Program-made: the position numbers and the translations under genes
Assembly: GCA_944383895.1 (NCBI GenBank)
Contig: CALWRH010000002.1
Coordinates: forward strand, 183,555-247,554
Reading direction: 5' to 3'
Origin: an uncultured Christensenellaceae bacterium
GTDB taxonomy: Bacteria > Bacillota > Clostridia > Christensenellales > UBA3700
Length of the DNA: 64,000 nt
Shown: in pieces, positions 36,201 through 45,449 of the stretch
Layout of the letters: every line of letters starts with the position of its first letter
How positions within the stretch are numbered: position 1 is the first letter of the stretch
The notes under the pieces: generated by a model
Database searches by the model: none
The model's input: the letters and a program-made list of their open reading frames with translations, nothing else
What the model was told of the DNA's origin: nothing

Positions 36201-36785
36201 TTATTTATATGTGTTTATAATGCCTTTTGCGACTTCGAGCTTAGAAACGCATCTGTCCATCGCCTGTTTTTCTATGTATCTGTGAGCGTCCGATTCTGTC
36301 ATCTTGAGCACGTCTATGAGCAGCCATTTAGCGCGGTTTACGGCTCTTATCTCCTCCATTTTCTGTTGTACGGTATAGGCGGTCTTTTCGTATTTTCTCA
36401 TACGCTCTCTCGTTGCGCGTACCCAATCGAGAGCTTGCGTCACCATTTGCGGAGAAGAAGGTAGCGGCAGCGTGAGTACGCCGAAGTCGGTTACCTTTGC
36501 GTAGATCTCGGCATACAGCTCTCTGCGGACGAATAACAGCGCTACTGAATTTCTTTCCGAGCAAACGTCTATCGCAAGTTTTGCCGCGCGGTCGTCGGCG
36601 CGTGTGCCGTTTATCAGCACTACGTCGAATTCGCGCTCCAGCATAGCGCGTTTCGCCATCGCCGCGTCGCTGACTCTGACTACGGGGTCGAACGTGTTTT
36701 CGGGGAGCAAAGAGGACAGAGAAGAGGTGAACTTCTCCGTATCGGATACTATAAGTACGCTGTAAACACGTTCCTTAAAATCCAT
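36201..36785 (-). CDS. ANTAR-domain response regulator beside glnA
   Basis: 194 residues. The first ~120 resemble a receiver domain (VLIVSDTEKF; VVLINGTRADD). The usual phospho-acceptor position reads as Asn-Gly (LINGT) rather than Asp, so it may be a pseudo-receiver. A coiled region (RKYEKTAYTVQQKMEEIRAVNRAK) leads into the C-terminal ANTAR domain (AKWLLIDVLKMTESDAHRYIEKQAMDRCVSKLEVAKGII), which binds paired RNA hairpins and prevents termination. It is 23 bases after glnA in the same operon. Likely targets are the two leader hairpins at 41447 and 41658; this is inference. Confidence 0.88.
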   Translation of the reverse strand: MDFKERVYSVLIVSDTEKFTSSLSSLLPENTFDPVVRVSDAAMAKRAMLEREFDVVLINGTRADDRAAKLAIDVCSERNSVALLFVRRELYAEIYAKVTDFGVLTLPLPSSPQMVTQALDWVRATRERMRKYEKTAYTVQQKMEEIRAVNRAKWLLIDVLKMTESDAHRYIEKQAMDRCVSKLEVAKGIINTYK

Positions 36786-36808
36786 TTGCTCCTCCGATTC
36801 CGTTTAAG

Positions 36809-38038
36809 TTAAAGAGGCAGAACGTCGGCGCGGTTGCAGTACGCGTCGATCACTTCGCGGGGCAGACAAGCCGTATTGAAGGCACTGTCCTTTGCCGTTT
36901 TTATCGCGTCCTGCAGGCTTGAAGGCAGAGATGCGAATTTTGACAAAGTCGCTTTGTCGGCTGCATAAAGGTTGATGTTTGCAGGTTCGGGCAGCGGCAG
37001 CTTGTTTTCAAGACCGTGCAAACCTGCGTATATCAGAAGCGCAAACGCGAGATAAGGGTTTGCCGCAGCGTCGGGCGAGCGCAGTTCCGCACGTCTGAAT
37101 TCGCCCACAGCCGCAGGTATTCTTATGAGCTGAGAGCGGTTTTCTCCCGACCACGAGATGTAGCGAGGCGCTTTGTTGTTGCCGAGTCTTGCATAAGACT
37201 GCGCTGTGGGGTTGAGGAAAAGCGTTATGTCGCGTATCTTGTCGAGAATACCCGCAATGACGTAGGGGATGACCTGACCGTGCTTGCCGTCGCCGACAGA
37301 AATGTTTATATGAAGACCGTTACCCGGTGCGTTTTCGAGAGGTTTTGCAGAAAAATCCGCCCAAAGTCCGTTGCGTGCCGCGATAGTTTGTACTACGGAG
37401 CGGAAAGTCACCGCATTGTCCGCCGCAGTAAGCGCGTCGGAATAGCGGAAGTCTATTTCGTTCTGCCCGGGTCCTTCTTCGTGGTGAGAGCCTTCGGGCA
37501 GAATGCCCATTTCTTCGAGTGTAAGGCATATCTCGCGCCTGACGTTTTCGCCTCTGTCGAAAGGTGCGACGTCCATATATCCCGCCTTGTCGTAAGGGAT
37601 ATTAGTAGGATCGCCGTGCTCGTCCAGCCTGAACAGATAAAATTCCATCTCCGCGCCGAAGTTGAATGAATATCCTTTGGATCTTGCCGTTTCGATCGCC
37701 TTGATAAGAATACCTCTCGTGTCGCTCACGAAAGGCGAACCGTCGGGATAGGATACAGAGCAGAACATCCTGACGACTCTGCCGTGTTCCGGTCTCCAGG
37801 GCAATACGGTAAGAGTGGACGGATCGGGATGGAGAAAAAGATCGCTGTGCGCGACGTCGCCGAAACCTGCGATCGCGGACGCGTCTATCGCAATGCCGTA
37901 TCTGAAAACTCTTTCGAGTTCCGAAGGCATTACCGAGATGTTTTTCTGATTGCCGAATACGTCGCAAAACGCAAGACGTATGAATTTTACGTCTTCTTCT
38001 CTGACGTATTGAAGGACTTCGTTTGCAGTGTATTTCAT
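36809..38038 (-). CDS. glnA: type I glutamine synthetase, shortened C-terminus
   Basis: 409 residues from ATG 38038 (MKYTANEVLQYV), against about 440-445 for GSI-alpha. Active-site motifs are in place: GAEMEFYLF, GPGQNEIDF, NGLHINIS, NNKAPRYISWSGENRSQLIRIP and RRAELRSPDAAANPYLAFA. The adenylylation NLYDLP motif is not seen, as expected of the alpha type. The end stops soon after LPREVIDAYCNRADVLPL, without the usual EW..Y...V..WE tail that Firmicutes GS uses for feedback and GlnR contacts. It makes glutamine from glutamate and ammonia and sits 14 bases after the GXGXG gene. Confidence 0.93.
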   Translation of the reverse strand: MKYTANEVLQYVREEDVKFIRLAFCDVFGNQKNISVMPSELERVFRYGIAIDASAIAGFGDVAHSDLFLHPDPSTLTVLPWRPEHGRVVRMFCSVSYPDGSPFVSDTRGILIKAIETARSKGYSFNFGAEMEFYLFRLDEHGDPTNIPYDKAGYMDVAPFDRGENVRREICLTLEEMGILPEGSHHEEGPGQNEIDFRYSDALTAADNAVTFRSVVQTIAARNGLWADFSAKPLENAPGNGLHINISVGDGKHGQVIPYVIAGILDKIRDITLFLNPTAQSYARLGNNKAPRYISWSGENRSQLIRIPAAVGEFRRAELRSPDAAANPYLAFALLIYAGLHGLENKLPLPEPANINLYAADKATLSKFASLPSSLQDAIKTAKDSAFNTACLPREVIDAYCNRADVLPL

Positions 38039-38052
38039 AAAATCACCTTTTA

Positions 38053-38775
38053 TTAGTTTTCTACATACATGCGCTTGTAGGGGTTCGCGCTGTCGGGAGT
38101 TACGACCGTGAACGGAGAAGAGAGCACCTCGTCCGCGTTTATCCCGAATACCGAGCAAAACTCTTTTATATAGCTTTCGACAGACATCATGTCTTCGTTT
38201 GTCGCGGTTCTCGCGCTGACCTTGTCTGGGAAGATCACGCCGTCGGTTCTGCCTCTTAAAAAGACTTTTCCGCCGTGCATGCCCGCAAAAGGGAAGTTGC
38301 CCACTATGCGTTTGCCGTCATTGTTCAGACCGAGCACTACGATGAGTCCTCCTGCCTGGTATTCTCCGAGAAAGCTGCCGCATCTGCCGCCGATTATTAT
38401 CACGGGCAATTTGCCGAGGTACTCCTTCATATGGATACCTGCGCGGTAACCTGCATTGCCTTTTATATATATTTTTCCGCCGCGCATCGCGTAGCCGGGT
38501 GCGTCGCCCGCATTGCCGTGCACGATTATTTCGCCCGCGTTCATAGTGTCGCCTACGGCGTCCTGCGCGTTTCCGTGTACTATTATTTTTGCGCCGTTCA
38601 GGTACGCCCCGAGCGCGTTTCCCGGGGTACCGCTGATGTCTATCGTCTTATCCGACAGCCCTGCGCCTATAAATCTTTCTCCCACGCAGCCGATTATACT
38701 GCAACTTCCGCTTAAGGCGCGGAGGCTTTCGTTGAGAGATGCGTTGTCTGTCGTGCGCGCGTCTAATATATTCAT
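38053..38775 (-). CDS. glutamate synthase GXGXG-domain subunit (archaeal-type GltB3)
   Basis: 240 residues, matching the C-terminal beta-helix domain of large GltB. Repeated G-x-x-G motifs are clear (GTPGNALGAYLNGAKIIVHGNAQDAVG, GNAGDAPGYAMRGGKIYIKGNAGYRAG). In this split form the domain is a separate gene. It has no catalytic role and holds the enzyme together. It starts after AGGAGG. Confidence 0.92.
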   Translation of the reverse strand: MNILDARTTDNASLNESLRALSGSCSIIGCVGERFIGAGLSDKTIDISGTPGNALGAYLNGAKIIVHGNAQDAVGDTMNAGEIIVHGNAGDAPGYAMRGGKIYIKGNAGYRAGIHMKEYLGKLPVIIIGGRCGSFLGEYQAGGLIVVLGLNNDGKRIVGNFPFAGMHGGKVFLRGRTDGVIFPDKVSARTATNEDMMSVESYIKEFCSVFGINADEVLSSPFTVVTPDSANPYKRMYVEN

Positions 38776-38820
38776 TATATCATACCTCCTGTGATTTGAC
38801 TACGGGATCAGAGCTTTGCA

Positions 38821-40329
38821 TCAGAATTCTCCCGCATGCGCTACGCCGAGTATGGACAGCTCTTTTTCGTTGAGTCCTATACCGCGCAGCATAAGTCGGT
38901 TGCCTATCAGTGCCTCGATAGAATTGATTCCCATACCGCCCATTATCTCCATTATCTCGTGTTTCCACGCGGTAAGCAGGTTCACAAGACGGCGGCAGCC
39001 TTCTTCGGGATCAAGACGTTTTACGAGCTCGGGTCTTTGAGTAGCGATGCCCCAATTGCATTTACCGCTCTGGCAGTTGCGGCACATATGGCACCCCATT
39101 GCGATAAGCGCGGCGGTAGCTATATAGCATGCGTCCGCGCCGAGCGCGACTGCTTTTACTACGTCCGTAGAATTTCTTATGCTGCCGCCCACGACGAGAG
39201 AAACGTCGTTTCTGATGCCTTCGTCTCGAAGACGTCTGTCGACTGCTGCGAGCGCGAGCTCTACGGGTATGCCCACGTTGTCCCTTATACGGGTCGGAGC
39301 CGCTCCCGTGCCGCCCCTGAAACCGTCGATGGCAATTATGTCTGCGCCGCTTCGCGCGATACCGCTTGCTATTGCCGCGATGTTATGGACTGCGGCTATT
39401 TTTACGATAACGGGCTTTTTGTATTCCGTCGCCTCTTTGAGCGAGAAAACGAGCTGACGCAGATCTTCAATGGAATAGATGTCGTGATGAGGAGCGGGGG
39501 AGATCGCGTCCGAGCCTTCGGGTATCATCCTCGTGCGGGAAACGTCGCCGACGATCTTAGAGCCGGGCAGATGTCCGCCTATGCCCGGTTTCGCGCCCTG
39601 ACCCATCTTTATTTCGATAGCTGCGCCTGCCTCGAGATAATCTTTGTGCACGCCGAATCTTCCCGACGCGACCTGCACTATCGTATTTGCCCCGTAGCCG
39701 TAAAAGTTTTCGTGCAGACCGCCTTCGCCCGTATTGTAACAAGTGCCGAGCTGAGTCGCCGCGGCGGCGAGCGCGGCGTGAGCATTGTAGCTGATAGAGC
39801 CGTAACTCATTGCCGAAAACATTATCGGCAGTTCGAGAGTGAGCCTCGGGGGAAGATCGCAAATCAGGCGCCCGTGTTGATTCCGCTTGATTTCAGACGG
39901 CTTTTTGCCGAGGAATATGCGCGTTTCCATAGGCTCTCTCAAGGGGTCTATCGGAGGATTGGTTACCTGTGACGCGTTGATGAGAAGTTTGTCCCAATAT
40001 ACGGGATAGGGCTGAGGATTGCCCATAGAGGAGAGAAGTACGCCTCCGCTCCCTGCCTGTTTCATTATTTCCTTTATAGAATCGCCGCTCCAATTCGCGT
40101 TTTCTCTGAAGTCGCAATTGCTTTTGACTATTTTCAGCGCGTGAGTCGGACACGTTGCGACGCAACGCTGACAGTTTACGCATTTAGAGTCGTCAGACAA
40201 GACGTATCTGCCGTCTTTAGAGCGGTAGTGCACGCTGTACGAGCACTCATTGACGCAAAGACCGCAGTTCGTGCAGCGGCTCTCTCTTCTTTCCACTTCG
40301 TAACTCGGATATATATAATCTGCCTGCAT
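38821..40329 (-). CDS. glutamate synthase FMN/ferredoxin subunit (archaeal-type GltB2)
   Basis: 502 residues. An N-terminal bacterial-type ferredoxin domain with two 4Fe-4S motifs (CTNCGLCVNEC at about 20-30, CVNCQRCVATCP at about 51-62) is fused to the FMN-binding synthase barrel. Barrel features include PIMFSAMSYGSIS, GEGG, QGAKPGIGGHLPG and the 3Fe-4S cysteines CHMCRNCQSGKC (about 435-446). It converts 2-oxoglutarate plus ammonia (channelled from the amidotransferase) to glutamate, with electrons probably from ferredoxin. It overlaps the next upstream gene by three bases. Confidence 0.94.
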   Translation of the reverse strand: MQADYIYPSYEVERRESRCTNCGLCVNECSYSVHYRSKDGRYVLSDDSKCVNCQRCVATCPTHALKIVKSNCDFRENANWSGDSIKEIMKQAGSGGVLLSSMGNPQPYPVYWDKLLINASQVTNPPIDPLREPMETRIFLGKKPSEIKRNQHGRLICDLPPRLTLELPIMFSAMSYGSISYNAHAALAAAATQLGTCYNTGEGGLHENFYGYGANTIVQVASGRFGVHKDYLEAGAAIEIKMGQGAKPGIGGHLPGSKIVGDVSRTRMIPEGSDAISPAPHHDIYSIEDLRQLVFSLKEATEYKKPVIVKIAAVHNIAAIASGIARSGADIIAIDGFRGGTGAAPTRIRDNVGIPVELALAAVDRRLRDEGIRNDVSLVVGGSIRNSTDVVKAVALGADACYIATAALIAMGCHMCRNCQSGKCNWGIATQRPELVKRLDPEEGCRRLVNLLTAWKHEIMEIMGGMGINSIEALIGNRLMLRGIGLNEKELSILGVAHAGEF

Positions 40330-41423
40330 CAGTATTTGCCCTCCTGTACTCTGACTATTACGGGTTCTCCGCCTTCGGGAGCGCGGACGTTGACTGCGTC
40401 CGGTTCCAGCACCCTTATCGCCGCCTCTTCGCTTGCAATGAATACGCGGTCGTCTTTTTCCGCAACCACCATGGAGCGCAGTTTGAGTCTGTCGTTGAGA
40501 GCCATAAGTCCGCCCTCGAAACCGAGTATTATCGAGAAAGGACCTGTTACGAGCAGTCCCGAAAATACGTTTCTGAGGTAGGTCAGCCTCTCTCGTTCTT
40601 CAGGGGATTTACGTTCTATCGTCGACCAGAACGGCGCGGCGATGACGTTTGCCGTTTCCTCGAGAGTAAGCTTTTTGCGGCGGAGCAGATAGTCGGCTAT
40701 ATATGTGAATACTTCCGTGTCGGTCTGCAGAGTGCATTTGTATCCGTATGCCTCTATAAATCGGCGGTTTGCGTCGTAAGAGGAGATCTCGCCGTTGTGT
40801 ACGACTGTGAAGTCGAGAAGTCCGAAAGGATGCGCGCCGCCCCACCAGCCCGGCGTATTGGTCGGGTATCTGCCGTGTGCCGTCCAGCTGTAAGCGGAGT
40901 ATTCGTCAAGGCGGTAAAACTCGCCGACGTCCTCGGGGTAACCTACTGCTTTGAAAACGCCCATGTTTTTGCCGCCCGAAACGACGTAAGCGCCGTCTAT
41001 TTTTACGTTGATATGGATTATCGCGCGTGCCACGAATTCGCGTTCGTCTACCTGTGCGTCGGCTATGCGGGAGCGCAGAGGGGAAAGAAAATATCTGAAA
41101 ATAATAGGCTCGTCCGTGATCGCTGGGATCTTGCGTACGGGGATAGGTTCTGCTTTTACTATTTCGAATCCCTCTTTGAGATAGGTTTCGCACTCTTTTT
41201 TGCTTTCTTTGTCGTCAAAGAAAAGATGAAAGGCATAAAACTCAGCCATTTCCGGGTAAATACCGTAACCTGCGAATCCGCCGCCGAGACCGTTCGAGCG
41301 CTCGTGCATAGGAGCCATGCTTGCGACGATCTTCTCGCCGCTCATAAGATTTCCCTCTCTGGATATGACTGCGGAAACCGCGCAGCCCGAGGGTATTCTT
41401 ATCTGCCCTTCTTTTAGTAACAT
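40329..41423 (-). CDS. glutamate synthase amidotransferase subunit (archaeal-type GltB1, class II)
   Basis: 364 residues of the class II glutamine amidotransferase (Ntn hydrolase) fold: GLGGGFAGYGIYPE, RYPTNTPGWWGGAHPF, VVHNGEISSYDANRRF. The expected N-terminal catalytic Cys is at residue 14 (IPSGCAVSAV), so a 13-residue propeptide must be removed, or a different start used; no ATG lies at the Cys. It is the first gene of the operon, 24 bases after its leader terminator. Confidence 0.9.
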   Translation of the reverse strand: MLLKEGQIRIPSGCAVSAVISREGNLMSGEKIVASMAPMHERSNGLGGGFAGYGIYPEMAEFYAFHLFFDDKESKKECETYLKEGFEIVKAEPIPVRKIPAITDEPIIFRYFLSPLRSRIADAQVDEREFVARAIIHINVKIDGAYVVSGGKNMGVFKAVGYPEDVGEFYRLDEYSAYSWTAHGRYPTNTPGWWGGAHPFGLLDFTVVHNGEISSYDANRRFIEAYGYKCTLQTDTEVFTYIADYLLRRKKLTLEETANVIAAPFWSTIERKSPEERERLTYLRNVFSGLLVTGPFSIILGFEGGLMALNDRLKLRSMVVAEKDDRVFIASEEAAIRVLEPDAVNVRAPEGGEPVIVRVQEGKY

Positions 41424-41446
41424 AACTTTTTCCTCTCTGAAAAGTA

Positions 41447-41510
41447 TAAAAAAAAGACAAAGGCGCGTTTTTAAGGACAGTTATCCTCAAAAACGAACGC
41501 CTTTGCCCGT
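41447..41510 (-). promoter_or_regulatory. leader attenuator of the GOGAT-glnA operon
   Basis: Read on the minus strand, the transcript begins with AAACGGGCAAAGGCG, pairs with CGCCTTTGTC, and runs into eight T (41455-41448). The inner part is a second stem with a hexanucleotide loop (TAACTG) and a two-base bulge. This is a complete intrinsic terminator between promoter and first gene, so expression needs read-through. The lower stem is the same as in the leader of the divergent GSIII gene. Confidence 0.8.
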
Positions 41511-41517
41511 TTGACAG

Positions 41518-41547
41518 ATTATAGCACGGGCGTAATGCGGCAGTCAA
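41518..41547 (-). promoter_or_regulatory. promoter of the GOGAT-glnA operon
   Basis: On the minus strand, TTGACT (41547-41542), 18 bases, TATAAT (41523-41518) with an extended TGC. The start is near 41511, at the very foot of the attenuator hairpin. Confidence 0.85.
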
Positions 41548-41614
41548 CCGTAAACGCGAAAAAATCGCATTGAAATTTGAGTTAAAAAAATTTCAGCGAA
41601 GTTGTAAAAATCCG

Positions 41615-41643
41615 TTGACAAACAGAATAAGGTTTTGTATAAT
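41615..41643 (+). promoter_or_regulatory. consensus promoter of the GSIII-led operon
   Basis: TTGACA (41615-41620), exactly 17 bases, TATAAT (41638-41643): a perfect SigA promoter. Confidence 0.93.
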
Positions 41644-41657
41644 CCAAAACATAAATC

Positions 41658-41709
41658 AAACGGGCAATGGCGTCTATGGTAAAACATAGGCGCCATTGCC
41701 CGTTTTTAT
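41658..41709 (+). promoter_or_regulatory. leader attenuator of the GSIII gene
   Basis: A 20-pair stem (41659-41678 with 41685-41704, one T-G pair) closes a GTAAAA loop and runs into TTTTT. It begins CAAACGGGCAATGGCGTC. Being a full terminator about ten bases after the transcript start, it should block the operon unless antitermination occurs. Compared with the minus-strand leader, an A-T pair in the lower stem is flipped (AAGGCG/CGCCTT against ATGGCG/CGCCAT), so pairing is kept. Confidence 0.85.
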
Positions 41710-41729
41710 AGTAAAAAGGAGATATAATT

Positions 41730-43823
41730 ATGCAAACGGTATCGGATTATTTCGGCAGTATGGTCTTTGACGACAGGGTAATGAGAGCGACGTTGTCTGC
41801 GGACGTATACAGATCTCTCAAAAAGACGATCGACAGGGGTGCGCAACTCGACATCTCGGTCGCCAATGCCGTTGCCAACGCGATGAAAGATTGGGCGGTC
41901 GCTCACGGCGCGACACACTATACGCACTGGTTTCAGCCTCTTACGGGCATAACCGCAGAAAAGCACGACAGCTTTATAACTCCCGCTCCCAACGGCAGCG
42001 TCATCATGGAGTTTTCGGGCAAGGAGCTTATCAAAGGCGAACCCGACGCGTCGAGTTTTCCTTCGGGCGGCTTGCGCGCGACTTTCGAGGCGAGAGGTTA
42101 CACCGCATGGGATCCGACGTCGTATGCGTTCATCAAGGGCAAGACTCTTTGCATACCCACTGCGTTCTGTTCGTACGGCGGTGAGGCTCTTGATAAAAAG
42201 ACTCCTCTGCTGCGTTCTATGGAGGCACTCAACAGACAGGCTATGAGGATATTGAAACTTTTCGGCAACACTGGCGTAAAGTGCGTGCGTACGTCTGTGG
42301 GACCCGAGCAGGAATACTTCCTTATAGATAAAGAGATGTACGACAAACGTAAGGATCTGATATATACGGGACGCACGTTGTTCGGCGCGAAACCTCCCAA
42401 GGGACAGGAACTCGACGACCACTACTTCGGCGTTATCAAACCGAGGGTAGAGGAATATATGGCGGATCTCAACGAAGAGCTGTGGAAACTCGGCGTGCTT
42501 GCCAAGACGGAGCACAACGAGGTCGCACCCGCACAGCACGAGCTTGCGCCGATATATTCGACGACCAATATCGCGACCGATCACAACCAGCTCACAATGG
42601 AGATAATGCAGAAAGTCGCGTCAAGACACGGGCTCGTATGTCTTTTGCACGAAAAACCTTTTGCGGGCGTTAACGGCAGCGGCAAGCACAACAACTGGTC
42701 CATGGCTACAGACAAGGGAGTAAACCTTTTGACGCCCGGAGAAACTCCGCATGAAAACGCACAGTTTCTGTTGTTTCTCTGTGCGGTGCTCAAAGCGGTG
42801 GACGATTACCAGGACCTTCTGAGAATTGCAGTCGCCACGGCAGGCAACGATCACAGACTCGGCGCAAACGAAGCTCCTCCCGCAGTACTTTCGGTATTCC
42901 TGGGCGACGAACTTACGGCAGTGCTCGAGGCAATAGAGAACGATAAGCCTTATTTCGGTAAAAAGAAAACGCAGCTCAAACTCGGCGTAGACGTGCTGCC
43001 TTTGTTCCAGAAAGACACTACCGATCGCAACCGCACGTCGCCGTTCGCGTTTACGGGCAACAAGTTCGAATTCAGGATGCTCGGATCTTCCAACAGCATA
43101 GCGTGCGCGAACATCATGCTCAATGCCGCCGTAGCGGAATCTCTGAAGCAGTATGCGGACAGACTCGAGGGCGTAGAAGATTTCAACACCGCGCTTCATC
43201 TCATGATAAAGAAGACGATCAAGGATCATAAACGCATAATCTTCAACGGCAACGGTTACGACGAGGCATGGATAAAAGAGGCGGAAAGACGCGGACTTTC
43301 AAACTACCGTACGACACCAGACTGCATGCCGCACCTTCTCGACAAGAAGAACGTGGATATGCTTACTTCGCAGGGTGTCTATTCGGAAACCGAGCTGAAA
43401 TCGAGATGCGACATAATGCTCGACAACTACTGCAAGGCGGTATTGATCGAGGCTGAAACCATGGTCGATATGGCGGAGAAACAGATAGTTTCCGCGGTAG
43501 AAAAATACGTTTCTAAAATTTGTGAAACGGCAATTACGAAGAAAAATTTTGCGGCTGATATTAGTTGCGATTATGAACACGGGCTCGTAAAAAAGCTTTC
43601 TGTTCTGATAGACAGGGCAGCCTCTTGTACGGGGGATCTGAAAGAAGCCGTCGTTCACGTCAGGGATTTTTGTGATATAATATCCGAGGCAAATTATATA
43701 AGGGACGAGATCCTGCCCAAGATGGGCGCGCTGCGCGCGGTCGTCGACGAGGCAGAAACCATGACTGCGGCTGAATATTGGCCTGTTCCGACTTACGGCG
43801 AACTGCTGTTCGGCGTCAGATAA
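41730..43823 (+). CDS. glnN: type III glutamine synthetase
   Basis: 697 residues, the normal length for GSIII. Typical segments: [15 protein letters not shown] at the start, [69 protein letters not shown] and [13 protein letters not shown]. It makes glutamine and is a second, unrelated-type synthetase beside glnA. It follows AAAAAGGAG and leads the rightward operon. Confidence 0.96.
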   Translation: MQTVSDYFGSMVFDDRVMRATLSADVYRSLKKTIDRGAQLDISVANAVANAMKDWAVAHGATHYTHWFQPLTGITAEKHDSFITPAPNGSVIMEFSGKELIKGEPDASSFPSGGLRATFEARGYTAWDPTSYAFIKGKTLCIPTAFCSYGGEALDKKTPLLRSMEALNRQAMRILKLFGNTGVKCVRTSVGPEQEYFLIDKEMYDKRKDLIYTGRTLFGAKPPKGQELDDHYFGVIKPRVEEYMADLNEELWKLGVLAKTEHNEVAPAQHELAPIYSTTNIATDHNQLTMEIMQKVASRHGLVCLLHEKPFAGVNGSGKHNNWSMATDKGVNLLTPGETPHENAQFLLFLCAVLKAVDDYQDLLRIAVATAGNDHRLGANEAPPAVLSVFLGDELTAVLEAIENDKPYFGKKKTQLKLGVDVLPLFQKDTTDRNRTSPFAFTGNKFEFRMLGSSNSIACANIMLNAAVAESLKQYADRLEGVEDFNTALHLMIKKTIKDHKRIIFNGNGYDEAWIKEAERRGLSNYRTTPDCMPHLLDKKNVDMLTSQGVYSETELKSRCDIMLDNYCKAVLIEAETMVDMAEKQIVSAVEKYVSKICETAITKKNFAADISCDYEHGLVKKLSVLIDRAASCTGDLKEAVVHVRDFCDIISEANYIRDEILPKMGALRAVVDEAETMTAAEYWPVPTYGELLFGVR

Positions 43824-43838
43824 AAGGGGGACAAGACA

Positions 43839-45416
43839 ATGTGTTCGATAATGGCGTACTGTCGCGAGGACGCGCCGAGGGAAAAGTTTGAACAAGGCTT
43901 TTCCCGCACGGTTTCGAGAGGACCCGACGACAGCAGGATAATCGATACGGGCGCGGGGCTCATGGGTTTTCACAGGCTCGCGATAATGGGACTTACGCCC
44001 GACGGCATGCAGCCGTTTTCGCTCGGAAGCGATTATATAATCTGCAACGGCGAAATATACGGTTTTGAGAAGTTCAGAAAAGCGCTCGAGGGCAAATACG
44101 CGTTCAGGAGCGATTCGGACTGCGAGGTACTCCTGCCTCTCTATAAGGAGTACGGAACGGATATGTTCGCTATGCTGGACGCGGAGTTTGCCTGCGTTAT
44201 ATACGACGGAGAAAAAGGCAAATTCGTCGCTGCCCGCGATCCGATAGGCATAAGACCGCTGTTTTACGGCTATGACGAAACGGGTGCGATGATCTTTGCG
44301 AGCGAGGCGATAAACCTCGTCGGACTTACCGACAAGATCATGCCGTTTCCTCCCGGGTGTTATTTCGACGGCGGAAAGTTCGTCAGATACAGCGACGTCA
44401 CCGACGTAAAAGAGGTCAGCAAAGACGGAGTGGACGAGGCTTGCCGCAACATACGCGAAAAACTCGTCAGGGGCATAGAAAAAAGGCTTGTCGCGGACGC
44501 AAAGGTCGGATTTCTGCTCAGCGGAGGACTCGATTCTTCTCTCGTATGCGCGGTAGCTGCAAAAGAGAGCAAAGCTCCGATAAAGACATTTTCGATAGGC
44601 ATGAGCGGCGACGCGATAGATCTCAGATACGCACGCGAAGTCGCGGACTATATCGGCAGCGATCATACCGAAGTCATAATCACCAAAGACGACGTTATTT
44701 CTTCGCTCGAAACCGTGATCAGGACGCTCGGAACGTATGATATAACCACGGTAAGAGCAAGCATAGGCATGTACCTCGTCTGCAAGGCGATACACGAAAG
44801 CACGGATATAAGAGTTCTGCTTACGGGAGAGATTTCTGACGAGCTTTTCGGCTATAAGTATACCGATTTCGCACCGAGCGCGGAGGAGTTCCAGAAAGAG
44901 GCGCAGAAGCGCGTCAGAGAGCTGTATATGTACGACGTGCTGAGAGCCGACAGGTGCATATCCGTCAATTCGCTCGAGGCGAGGGTGCCTTTCGGAGATC
45001 TCGATTTTGTGAAATACGTCATGAGCCTCGATCCGAAGATAAAAATGAACGTATACGGCAAGGGCAAGTATCTTCTGAGAAAGGCGTTCGAGGGCGACTG
45101 GTTGCCGTACCCGATACTGATGAGAGAAAAGGCGGCGTTTTCCGACGCGGTAGGGCACTCGATGGTGGACCACCTCAAGGAATACGCAAACGGATATTAT
45201 ACGGATAAAGAATATGGAGAAAGACGCGCGCGGTATGCGCACGCGCGCCCGTTCACTAAAGAATCGCTGTTATACAGAGAGATATTCGAAAAATACTATC
45301 CGGGGCAGGCGGAAATGATAAAGGATTTCTGGATGCCCAACAAGAGCTGGAAAGGCTGCGACGTGGACGACCCGTCCGCGAGAGTGCTTTCCAACTACGG
45401 CGACAGCGGCAAATAA
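43839..45416 (+). CDS. asnB: asparagine synthase (glutamine-hydrolysing)
   Basis: 525 residues. The N-terminal glutaminase starts MCSIMAYC with catalytic Cys 2 and contains SRGPDDSR, GFHRLAIMGL and ICNGEIYGF. The C-terminal synthetase has the PP-loop LLSGGLDSSLVC (about 226-237) and RVPFGDLDFVKY. It makes asparagine from aspartate, glutamine and ATP. It starts 15 bases after GSIII. Confidence 0.95.
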   Translation: MCSIMAYCREDAPREKFEQGFSRTVSRGPDDSRIIDTGAGLMGFHRLAIMGLTPDGMQPFSLGSDYIICNGEIYGFEKFRKALEGKYAFRSDSDCEVLLPLYKEYGTDMFAMLDAEFACVIYDGEKGKFVAARDPIGIRPLFYGYDETGAMIFASEAINLVGLTDKIMPFPPGCYFDGGKFVRYSDVTDVKEVSKDGVDEACRNIREKLVRGIEKRLVADAKVGFLLSGGLDSSLVCAVAAKESKAPIKTFSIGMSGDAIDLRYAREVADYIGSDHTEVIITKDDVISSLETVIRTLGTYDITTVRASIGMYLVCKAIHESTDIRVLLTGEISDELFGYKYTDFAPSAEEFQKEAQKRVRELYMYDVLRADRCISVNSLEARVPFGDLDFVKYVMSLDPKIKMNVYGKGKYLLRKAFEGDWLPYPILMREKAAFSDAVGHSMVDHLKEYANGYYTDKEYGERRARYAHARPFTKESLLYREIFEKYYPGQAEMIKDFWMPNKSWKGCDVDDPSARVLSNYGDSGK

Positions 45417-45449
45417 ATCGAAAAAAATATATTTTGAGAGGCAATATAT

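Noticed and set aside
38836..39972. 378-codon plus-strand frame opposite the GOGAT gene
   Set aside because: Antisense shadow; the minus-strand product has intact iron-sulfur and FMN motifs.
41658..41709. Glutamine riboswitch or T-box at the GSIII leader
   Set aside because: The leader is a single hairpin without an aptamer-sized region or T-box motif; an attenuator with a protein or RNA factor fits better.
43299..45242. 647-codon open frame on the minus strand across glnN and asnB
   Set aside because: It lies opposite two clear enzyme genes, reads as Arg/Tyr/Val-rich sequence with no family motif, and arises from their codon use.
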